The notes beneath the pieces are model-generated. The model saw only the letters and a list, made by a program, of their open reading frames with translations. It made no database searches and was not told the origin of the DNA. DNA of 64,000 nucleotides from Zygaena filipendulae (taxonomy: Eukaryota; Arthropoda; Insecta; Lepidoptera; Zygaenidae), in contig OU015659.1 of NCBI GenBank assembly GCA_907165275.2, positions 10,830,501 to 10,894,500 on the forward strand, read 5' to 3'. The position numbers and the translations under genes are program-made. Shown here one piece after another: positions 11,801-20,900 of the stretch. Positions within the stretch are counted from its first letter, which is position 1. Every line of letters begins with the position of its first letter.

Positions 11801-12525
11801 AGGGTTCAATATGCCGCCGGTGACGTAAGACAGTGCTATACTCCCTCGGTGCATAATCTACTATTGTCGCACAGGTGGCGACGACCCTAAGCACACGTTC
11901 AAGAGTTTCGACAGGAGATCTCCCGAAGCTGTGGCCGTTCCGAAAGCACACGCGGCGGGCGTCACTGCTATCAGGAGCCACGTTGACGTCGAACACCGGC
12001 TCATCACTGGCAGGTCAGTGGTTTTGATTAGTCAGAAACCATAATATAAAACGTTGTGATTACATTATTTAAAAAAAAAATTAAGTCATTGCTACGTTAA
12101 GTTATAATTCCCATACCTATGGGCTAGATTGATTCCCACGTATCATACATCCTGAGGGAATAAAATTGCGTACAATGAATTGTTCCAGTTACGACGAGAC
12201 TGTCTGTATATGGGACACCAGGAACCTCGGCGCTTACGTCACCAGGTCCCACGCGAAGGGTGGCGCGTGGCGGCTCAAGTGGCATCCCGTCGACCCGACC
12301 AAGCTCCTGGTCGCCGGCATGTACGACGGATTTCGCGTTTTAAACATACGAAACGATGACGTAACCGTTTTCTGTGAATACCTAGAGCACGAGAGCATCG
12401 CTTACGGCGCCGATTGGAAATTCGGCGAGACGAACGAACCATGGACGGTCGCAACTTGCTCGTTCTACGACTGTCAGATGCACGTCGGCGCTGTTAGAAA
12501 ATTGCGGAGTGATGAACCGAGATGA
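8824..12525 (+). CDS. DPH7: DPH7 / WDR85, diphthine methyltransferase (methylesterase), 4 exons
   Basis: Exons 8824-8959, 10505-10963, 11875-12013 and 12189-12525 join in frame through GT-AG junctions (phases 1, 1, 2) to give 356 aa. DPH7 removes the methyl ester from methylated diphthine on elongation factor 2, the step before final amidation to diphthamide, in the cytosol. Family hallmarks are the N-terminal ADSVEWCP, then ILDQKWC, LSLDW, the block AWIGAFNYW, YSGGDD, GSYDETVCIWDTRN (residues 244-257), GGAWRLKWHP, YGADW and the C-terminal ATCSFYD. These belong to a WD40 propeller and match human DPH7 (452 aa), which is longer through a poorly conserved insert before the C-terminus. The ATG follows an AG at 8815, so a 5' UTR exon is possible. 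Intron 1 (1.5 kb) hosts several transposons. Confidence 0.93.
9405..9619 (+). repeat. Dispersed repeat X, left part (interrupted copy in DPH7 intron 1)
   Basis: Runs from GACCGAGCTTCGCTCG through a TTTTTCATTGCCTGAAAA block to GGAGCCATTTCCGAGATTCA. The same order occurs in reverse at 35838-36050. It resumes after the Helitron, as AAGAATTGCTCGTTTA at 10114, so one copy was split by insertion. Family identity unknown; possibly an older Helitron or retroposon. Confidence 0.7.
9620..10105 (+). mobile_element. Chimeric Helitron with two 5' ends, copy 1
   Basis: An A precedes TCTATACATATAATAAAATT at 9620. A 286-bp block ends ATGCTGGTCA, and directly at 9907 a second 5' terminus (TCCTACTAATATTATAAATG) begins. 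The CCGCGGGT/ACCGCGGGG hairpin and CACAGCTCG end at 10105, with CTCG in place of CTAG, followed by T. The same two-part unit lies at 42190-42682, so it moves as one element. It sits inside repeat X, which resumes right after it. Confidence 0.8.
10106..10145 (+). repeat. Dispersed repeat X, right part
   Basis: AAGAATTGCTCGTTTATAGA matches the reverse complement of 35820-35838 (GAGAATTGCTCGTTTAAAGA), continuing the copy broken at 9619/9620. Confidence 0.6.
10290..10480 (+). mobile_element. Helitron, 3'-truncated
   Basis: Starts after A with TCCTTACTAATAT and continues through GTGAGTTTGTTTGTTTGTTA, GCATACACGTTGTCAGGGAT and GGACATTAG. It fades after a damaged TTCCGG block, with no hairpin or CTAG. 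It ends about 25 bp before the DPH7 exon 2 acceptor. Confidence 0.75.
11040..11874. other. DPH7 intron 2 content
   Basis: The 911-bp intron (10964-11874) shows no Helitron. It contains short duplicated phrases (AACCATGAACTGTGTT twice near 11226-11260) and a stretch near 11690-11780 with repeated CTCGCT/GCTCG phrases. Confidence 0.4.
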
Positions 12526-12584
12526 AATCGATATATTTTATGTAATAACTGCTTGAAATCGATATATTTTATGTAATAACTGCT
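12523..12584 (+). repeat. 31-bp tandem duplication containing the DPH7 stop codon
   Basis: Two exact 31-bp copies (TGAAATCGATATATTT..., 12523-12553 and 12554-12584) lie head to tail. The first three bases of copy 1 are the DPH7 stop. An ATTAAA polyadenylation hexamer follows directly at 12585-12590. Confidence 0.9.
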
Positions 12585-12590
12585 ATTAAA
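12585..12590 (+). terminator. ATTAAA polyadenylation signal of DPH7
   Basis: ATTAAA lies 60 bp after the stop codon, with a T-rich stretch downstream near 12612. It is the common variant of AATAAA. Confidence 0.5.
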
Positions 12591-12739
12591 TACGAGCATA
12601 CCCACAACAAATGTTTTTTTATCTAAAAAAAACTGTACCTACTCTTAACTTAAAGAAAAAAAGGAAACATGAAGATAAATCAAGATAACTCTCAAAAATC
12701 AACAAAAAAAATACAGAAATAGTAGGTATGTATCAAGTT

Positions 12740-12903
12740 CTCCGCTGCGTCTGTCTGTTCGCGATAGACTCAAAAACTACTAAACGGATTTTCATGCAGT
12801 TTTCACCATTTGATAGTGATTCAAGAGGAAGGTTTATAGTTTATCCTGGAATTCCCAAGGGAACTCAGAAATTACCGCGAGTGAAACCGCGGGAGACAGC
12901 TAG
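12740..12903 (+). mobile_element. Helitron, 5'-truncated
   Basis: Contains the central TCGCGATAGACTCAAAAACT region, CTGGAATTCCCAAGGGAACT, the CCGCGAGTGAAACCGCGG hairpin and ACAGCTAG|T at 12903. The 5' TC end is not recognisable. Confidence 0.8.
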
Positions 12904-13768
12904 TATAGTATTAAGTCAGTTCTACTCATCCATAGTACAAGCTCTTGTTTTCCTAGCATTATTGAGCTATATCTACGAATTAAGAGTATCTAGTTAATCA
13001 AACTAAACAAGTATACTTTTAAACATGTTGTATTTCAATTTGCTTATAATGTCATGATAAATATAATTTATAACAATTACATACTTAATAAAGTACCTAA
13101 TAATTTGCTGTAAGTGAATTATAAAAAAAAAAACATTCTTACATCTTTTTTACAATAATACCAAGGCTTTGGGATGCAGTGATTGTCCTGTTTGCAACTC
13201 TTAAAACATTTAAAAAATTCATTTCTCCAAGAAGACTGGCCCGATTCTCGCTACCATAAATTTGTACCTCAATATTCTCTAGTGTAATTACTATTCAATG
13301 GAATTAGAATTATACTTTTATTCCCTCCCCCTTTATAATAAAGGGAAATCAAACAAAAATTAATTATCATCATCTTTCATAACGTTTCATTCAATAAGGT
13401 TTATGAAGTTGGCTACAGATGCTCCACACGGCGACACGCAAAGTTAAGCTTTAAAACTTTACAATTAAGATCACAATCGTTTATGTACCCGCAACACTCT
13501 TAAACACCTAAGATATAAACAAAATATTAAGAAAGACTTCAGGGTTCACTTTTGGATGTACTTTTTTAAATACCGTTGATAAAACAATTTACAATCAATT
13601 TAAAAGGTTAGGTATTTCTGATAAACCTGCGCTCTTATTGGATTGAAAAAACAAAATGAAAGAATATGTGTTTAACAATCCAATTTAGAATTAACACAAA
13701 TAGTCGGGTTCTACGGTACTAAATTTTAGATTCTTTTATGCCAATTGAATTTTAACTTAGCCACTACT
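12904..13768. other. Intergenic spacer downstream of DPH7
   Basis: AT-rich; contains poly-A runs near 13125 but no gene or repeat assigned. Ends in the target-site copy CCACTACT of the next element. Confidence 0.35.
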
Positions 13769-14050
13769 CAGTGGCGGATTTACCAGTTGGCTGAATAGGC
13801 GGAAGATTTTAGGGGCGGCAAGTTTGGGGCAAAATTTTACCAAAAAAACTAACTTATCGTTGGGTTGTCCGAAAAATTTAGGAACTGACACATTGATCCA
13901 CTAGTACACAAATCATTAGGTTTCAATTTCATTATTAAAAAAAAAATTGCAATTAACATGATTTGAAATAAGGTATCGAATTGTAGAAGTCGGTACCCCT
14001 ACCGATTTCTACAATTCAATATGGGCGGCAAAAGTGCAAATCCGCCACTG
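13769..14050. mobile_element. hAT-type MITE with 8-bp target-site duplication
   Basis: Terminal inverted repeats CAGTGGCGGATTT (13769) and AAATCCGCCACTG (ending 14050) are perfect over 13 bp. Flanking octamers CCACTACT and CCAGTACT agree at 7 of 8 positions, as expected for an aged hAT duplication. The 282-bp body is non-coding. Near the right end it holds a strong stem: ATTGTAGAAGTCGGTA against TACCGATTTCTACAAT, one mismatch, 4-base loop. Confidence 0.85.
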
Positions 14051-14694
14051 CCAGTACTTATTGTGGTTAATTTAGCCAAGTAGCTTAGCTGTTTTTAGCC
14101 AAGTGTATATCTAAGTATTTAGAACTTTCAGCCAAGTATTTAGCTAATGTTAGCCCAGTGTTTAGCTAGTTTTACTCAAATAATATTTGAGTTATCGCTG
14201 TGACAAACTAAGCGTATATTTTTCAAGGTTCATAAACAACCATTTTACAAGATAGCTACACATCTATCATAGATCATAATCCATAAATATCAATGCAAGA
14301 ACCTGTCATACTTATAATTTATTAATTATGATTGCAATTTTATTAAATTAGGTAAAAGACCCCTCTGCGCCATACTAATTTCCACATTAGTAGGTACCTG
14401 CCTATTACGTTCTTTTCTCGTGATTTTTTTTCTTCACGTTAAATCACAAGACATTATTTTTAGACTAGTTTTGATCCTAAGATGGCAACTAAATAATATT
14501 ATGTGGTTGTAATGATCATATCCATTAATTAGGTACACGTCATATATAAATTTACATAATTATACCTTAGTTTACACAATAATATACAATATCACTGAAT
14601 TGCTTCAACATATTTCATAATATACCTAAACAGCAAAGAGTGGTGAGGTTAGTAAAACAGTAGGACATAGACACACGGGATGGTGAATTCCTTT

Positions 14695-15309
14695 AGGCTA
14701 AGGCCACACTACAAGGAGCTTCGCTTACTGCTAAGAGCCAAGAAACTCGCCAAGTGACTGTTTCTAGTGAACAGACATAAAATGCATTCTATAGCAACTG
14801 ACCACACTGCAAGCGACGCGCCTAGGTAGGTGCCTAGTTTGTCACCATGCGAGTCGCGTACGTAGCGAACGAACGTGTTGGTTAATTTTTTTAAGTCGCC
14901 TAGTGATTTTACTTTTTTTGGGGAAGACAAAGGAAACTTAGTCCATACAGCCAATTAAGTTATTTACATCGAAATGCATTGCTTAAAGTTTGTATAATTT
15001 CACATCTATATGTCAAACATATATAATAGTTCAAAGTTACTGTTACATTTCAAAAGTATTTGCTTATGTTTAATACGTACAATTTTTTTTTCTAGAAATC
15101 TTTGTGAATTAAGATTTTTTCTAGTGTTTTGTACGATCCTTTAGAAAAAAAAGTTGGCAACACTGCGGCTTCAGGGCAAATTTCGAGTTGGCAACACTGA
15201 TTGTGTATCACCAAGCTAGTAACGTTGTATGTGACCACTGTGTTTCTTATACACAAGCACTGCTCCTAGTTTAGCTCTAAGCTTGGCACCTATAGTGTGG
15301 CCTTAGCCT
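14695..15309. mobile_element. TIR element of about 615 bp, superfamily unclear
   Basis: GGCTAAGGCCACACTA at 14696 is mirrored exactly by TAGTGTGGCCTTAGCC ending 15308. No clear target-site duplication was seen. An 81-codon minus frame inside (14709-14954) has no recognised transposase motif. Confidence 0.65.
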
Positions 15310-15815
15310 TTGAAAAAGCTAAAAAACTATCTTATAATCATTCAAAGTACTTTTGATATCTTGTCAATCCTTACACATAATTAAATATGCGGTTTATTAA
15401 CTGCTATGTAAGTTGTCTTTGTTATTGTTAATTTTGCTTTGGTAAATAGTTAAAAAAAAATGTATGTGAAGAAAATTCAATAAATTCAAACTCAACTGTG
15501 GTTTTTTCTTCAGAAAAGTCAAAATTTTACAACAAATACAATCTTTAATGATAAAGATTATAATCTTTAATGATCTGCCAAAAATTTTGAATTAGCTTAC
15601 GCGTACTAATTAACACCCGTTGTCGAAATCGCTAAGAAAATCAGTAATATGAAGTTATTATTAGACAATAAAAAACACCATTTCGTATCCCTAACAATAA
15701 CTTTCACCTGTAGCAATAAAACCCCATGACCTTAAAACTGGAGTTATTTTCCCTACACTGCAGAATACCTTATGGCTTCCCTAGTAATAAATAAAAAACG
15801 TAAGATTTCACAATG

Positions 15816-16138
15816 GGGATGTGGCCTACTTTTAAAAATCAAAATTCAAATTAGTCCGTCAGTTAGAAAATAAAAAAAACAATAGACACGTATTTTTTGC
15901 TTTTTCAAATAAATTAAAATATACAGAGATAAAGCGCATTAAAGTTTAGGGTGAGGGGGTCGTGACGTCACTAACCACTAAAACCGCCATACAAACTGTC
16001 AGAATAGTGACGTCACGCGAAATTTCAACTCAATATATCGCCGTTATTTTTTGATTACTTAAAAAAAGAAAAAATACGTGTTCAATATTTTTTAATAATC
16101 TACAAGACGGACTAAAAAAAAAATTAGTCAACATGCCC
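15816..16138 (+). mobile_element. CRE-carrying MITE, reference full-length copy
   Basis: Ends GGGGATGTGGCCTACTTTT and AAATTAGTCAACATGCCC are imperfect terminal inverted repeats. They are followed inward by longer mirrored blocks (AGTCCGTCAGTTAG... with ACACGTATTTTT, against AAAAATACGTG... with ACGGACT). The middle has GGTGAGGGGGTCGTGACGTC. Two perfect palindromic TGACGTCA sites lie at 15963-15970 and 16008-16015. Other copies are at 43186-43512, 25855-26292 (interrupted) and 57552-57715 (partial). Confidence 0.75.
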
Positions 16139-17600
16139 ATTATAAGAAGACTTAAGTATCATAAAACAATAATAAAAAAAAAAAATCGGTGTTCTGATGC
16201 GTTCACATTCACTATTTACATATTGAACAAATCTATATTTACACAAACTGTAAAATATCCAATTAGTATTTTAGAATAAAGAAACGTATTAAGAGTTAAT
16301 TGTGTACATTACAACTATTCAGTGATCTATGTTATAATTTTTTATACCATTGATTATGTAAAATATTATGTACATTTTATGTATGCTATAATTTTTTTAT
16401 GGAATCATAATTATTCATTTTTATTATTTTTCCTCAACTTGTCTAATTTTTTATTAAAATGTTAAACAGATTTTATTAATTTTATTTATCTACAGTTCTT
16501 TCTATTCCACATTAACTTGTAATATTTACATCTGAGGGAATTTAGGTTATCTTTAGTTCAGTGCATGGTCCAGTAGGTATTTTTATCCAATAGGATTATA
16601 TTATACCATCTGCCTTCAACATCAAGTTGATTTGATAAAGGCTTCCATTGGTCAGGTCAAGAAAGCACTGCACTGCATCCCTATATTAACTATTTTTACA
16701 CTAAACACAAGATGCTAAATAACTACTAAACCTTGTTACTTTAAACATGTTAGATTATAACAGCCGAGTTCGTTCCTACTATCTAAGTACACTTAACGCC
16801 TCTGACTTTCACTTATACAGGGTGTACGCTACGGTACGGACAGCAAATGCGACATGGATGCCTAACCAGCAAACAAACGTGACTTTTGCTATCCATACCT
16901 AGTGACAGAAATTGTATTGTTGATGTTATAAACGCAGTGGTGTGTACAATTTATACTCACATACCTCCTTAAGTGCCCACATTAGTTTTTCTGATGTCTG
17001 TACCATTGTCAACGGACTAAAGCACCAGAACACCCACAAAAAATTTCAAGTTTGAACCCAGCTAACTACAGGTAACGAGATTCCATACAAGGACACAGCA
17101 CGAATGCAACTCGACGGGAGCAAGTTTAAATCTACAATTTAAATACATAAATACAACTAAGCGTAGACGACATACAAACGGCGCGGAGCAACCAAAATTT
17201 TTATATAAAAATTATAATTACACACAATTTAAAAATCTGTCCACCGTTTTGCACCTTGGTAGTGTTGAACACTGTTCCAATGGCACATTAAAAATATATT
17301 GAGTTTATTGCACCATTTCGATACTATTGATGCATTTTTCTAGTTATCTAGAAAGAGTTATCTAGAGTCTATTTTAACAGGTCAGACTGTAAATACAGGT
17401 AAATACAGGTGATTTAAGTGTCCACCAGTGCACATGACGAGGGCATAAAACTAACAGTCCTCCTTGCCGCTGCAATACAGTCCCCTTGAAAATACACATC
17501 CAAAGTACTCACAAAATTCATAGAGTTATATCAACGACAGACTATGCCGCCACAGTCGATAACAATCAACAACACACACACACTAAACTCCCATCACATC
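16139..17600 (-). other. Probable 3' UTR / downstream flank of the TCF20-like gene
   Basis: No repeat family or protein-like frame was seen. On the minus strand this follows the TCF20-like stop codon. Long 3' UTRs are plausible here, but the cleavage site cannot be placed from sequence alone. Confidence 0.35.
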
Positions 17601-17708
17601 CACGGCCACTGTAATCAGCTGGTCGAGTGCTGCTTGTCACAACAACATTAAGTTGCCATCACATTCATCGGTTCGGTAGCAGATCGCGTTATTCCAGCGG
17701 GGTCTGGT

Positions 17709-17948
17709 CCACGGCGATGGGTGCATCTCACTATTGTTGGGTCACATACACGGCTGCTTCTCAGTTCTCACTATCGTTGGGTCACAGTGACGGGTGCTTC
17801 TCACTATAATTTGTTGGACCACGGTGACGGGTGCTTCTCACTATCGTTGGACCACAGTGACGGGTGCTTCTCACTATTGTTGGACCACAGTGACGGGTGC
17901 ATCTCAGTATCGTGGTGCCACGGTGCCGGGCGCCCCTCACTATTGTTC
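17709..17948. repeat. Minisatellite of about 33 bp spanning the TCF20-like stop codon
   Basis: About seven imperfect units share GGGTGCTTCTCACTAT and TTGGACCACAGTGAC, with one unit carrying a small insertion. The rightmost unit (from about 17919) contains the reverse complement of the stop codon (CACTATTGTTC, stop at 17940-17942), so the array begins inside the C-terminal codons and extends through the 3' UTR. Confidence 0.85.
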
Positions 17949-20900
17949 CTGGGCGTGCCTGGGGCAGAGCGCGCGGAACTCGTGGTCGTCGAGCGCCCAG
18001 CCGGCGGCGGCGGCGCAGGGCAGGTGCGCGCGCGCGCGGCACGGGCGCACGGCGCAGGCGAGCGCGGCGCCGGCGCCGGCGCACGGCTGGCAGCGGGCGC
18101 CGCGCGCGCCCCACACGGCGGCGGGCAGCCCCCACAGGCGCGCGCCCGCCGCCACCAGCCCCGGCGCCCACACGCCGCACGCCGCGTGGAACCACACCTC
18201 CGAGGACGCGCTGTAGCGCCGCCGCGTCGCCTCGTCCAGCGCCCTGGGGGGAGGGACCACACTTCATATTGGGATCCACGATTACGCATCATTACCCAGC
18301 CGTTTATTTATTGCGTTTTGGAATTCTCTCTGATACTCTTTGTATAGGGATGAATGTCCTATGTCACACTATACTGTAGCTTCTTATCAGTGAAAAAATA
18401 TTCAGTAGTTCCCGAATTTAGACTCCAAATCTAAACTCAAAAACCTTACCGCTTTATAGATTAGTTTATAAGTGTAAATGTAGTGTAGTGTAAATTTTTG
18501 TTAATTCTATTTCTAAGGACGTGTATACATAGATGAATGATAAGCCACGAAAAGAAGTATTCGGGATCTTTATTCAAATAAATCCATAATGTACATAACC
18601 TGTGGTTGCGTAACCATTTATGGGGGCAGCCAGTGGTGTGCCGTGGAGGCCAGGGGGGCTAGGGCGGCCAGGGCGGCCAAGGCGGCTAGGGCGGCTAAGG
18701 GGGCTAGGGCGGCTAGGGTGGCCAGGGTGGCTAGGACGGCCAGGGCGGTCCGGGGGCCAAGGCGGCTAGGGCGGCTAGGGCTCGCGTGGTTGCGGTACCT
18801 GTACTCGTCGCAGTCGTTGTGCAGCGTGTAGGGGCCGAACAGGTCGCCGAGCGCGGCGGCGTGCGGCCCGCGCCCGCAGAACGCGCACAGCCACGTCGCG
18901 TCCGGCGTCGTCGCGTCGTATCTGCGCCAGGTCGATGCACATTTACATACAAATGGGGATTTCAAAAAGTGGCGTCGAAAACCACGATGGCCTCAAATTA
19001 ATGAATAAACATAAATGCGTACTTAAGCCTATAACATGATGAAACTTGGACTTCGTTTTTCTAGACTTTGAAGACGTTGACTACATAGCATTTCCCAACA
19101 ATGTCAAAGTTAACTAATACTGCCAAAAGTTCTAGTAAACTGCGAAATGTATTTCAACAATGCATTTCGATGTAAATAACTTGAGAAGAAGAAAAAAACA
19201 CATCTGAATTGACTGTATGGACTAAGTTTCCTTTGCCGTCTACGAAAGATGTAAACTATACAAAAAAAATGTGTCTCACCTGAGGCCGAGCGTGCTGGCG
19301 TGCAGGCCGCGCGCGCGCAGCCCGTTCCTGGCGAAGTCGTCGTGCTTGCGGCGCGCGCCCTCGCCCTCCTCCTCCGCACCGGCCGCACCCCCGCCGGCGC
19401 CCGCAGCCGCGGCCGCGCCCCCCGCGCACGAGTTCACCACCGAAACCGAGAGCGGCGAGTCGCGCGGCCCGCGGATCTGCGCATGAACAAAAAAGACACA
19501 ATGTCAAAACAAATTAATTGAAAAATGAATAGGTAATAAACATTAACATTTAAACTAGCCTGCGGAGCTAAGATGCGGCACATGACAAAATTTTATCGAG
19601 CCCTTTTATCGATTCTCGTCGACAAACTCGTACTTATATCGTTTTGTCTACCAGTGGTAACATGGCAGCAAAAAATGTTTGTATGGCAGAAAACGATATA
19701 TGATAAAATTGTCGACAATCCCTAACATGCGGCACTTTTGAATGTATTTTTGTCTACTTTGTCGTTGTTTTCTCACATTTTTATCGTCGACGATTGGTGA
19801 GCGCGATAAAATGAAAATTCGTTCTTAATTGCGAATAACTTGGTATTACTTTATTATAATTCAATCAGAATTCAATATTAGTAATATATATAATATTAAT
19901 AATACGAAAATATTAGAAATACGAGGAATGAAAGGCGAAAAAAATGCAAAGTAGTAGTATTAAATTAAATTAAAATTCATTTATATCAGGAAATTAACCC
20001 ATAAAATTTAACAAAAAGTAAATTAAATAAATTAAATTCAGTAAATTAAATTAGATTAAACAAATTAAATTATTTTAAATAAATTAAATTAAATAAATAA
20101 ATTGCATCAAATAAATTAAATAAAATAAATAAATTATATTAAATAAATAAAATAAAATAAATAAATTATATTAAATACATTAAATTAAATAAATAAATTA
20201 TATTAAATAAATTAAATTCAAAAAGTAAAATCTTCAAATTGATATTCTTAAAATCTATAAATTTCTAATTATCCCTGAGTAATATTAAACTGATATATAA
20301 TATCTACTAATATATTATATTAAATTTAATTATTTGAATTTCAATTAACATTAATGAACGTCTCTGAAAGAGTGCGGTAGATTTGTTTTTAAAATCTTTA
20401 CTTAAAATCAAGTAATCATTGAAACGACTCTGAGTACGGCCGTTAGAATAGGAAATAGGATTTTCCTCCTGACACGAAGAGTTCCTGCGGGAACCCCGAA
20501 ATTGATTCGTGAATATAACAGGGGGACCATCAAAGTAGGTAGTTTATAAATTCTTCCCATTTATCTTATCTGCTAAAGCAATCAAACTTTAGTGTAAATT
20601 TATTTTTTATTTATTTACCTACTTGCGACTGCCTTATGGCGTCTATCGCGGTTAGAAAAGGATTTTAGAACTTTTCTAAAATTGGTTGGGAACTATTAAA
20701 TTTTAAGAAATATCCCGCACTGCGAAAATTATTGTTCATAAGCACAACAGAATCTACTTTTAAAATTGTTTTAATCGCCACGAAAAAAAATGATAAAACC
20801 GCCATCTATGGTTCCTGCCAAAAACTAAATTTTTTGTCATTTCTTGTCACGGTGATAAACGTGGGCGTACAAGCAAAAAGGCTCCTTCTTCCGAGATATA

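Noticed and set aside
17721..18379. Several long overlapping frames on both strands (up to 208 codons)
   Set aside because: They arise from GC-rich exon 8 and the 33-bp minisatellite, whose length is a multiple of three. Only the frame continuing the ePHD is supported.
18589..18831. 80-codon Ala/Arg repeat protein
   Set aside because: Translation of the 9-bp intronic minisatellite; no promoter or conserved domain.
19256..19507. Frames around exon 6 in the other two phases
   Set aside because: Phase from exon 5 fixes the reading IRGPRDSPLSV, which also matches the expected family motif.
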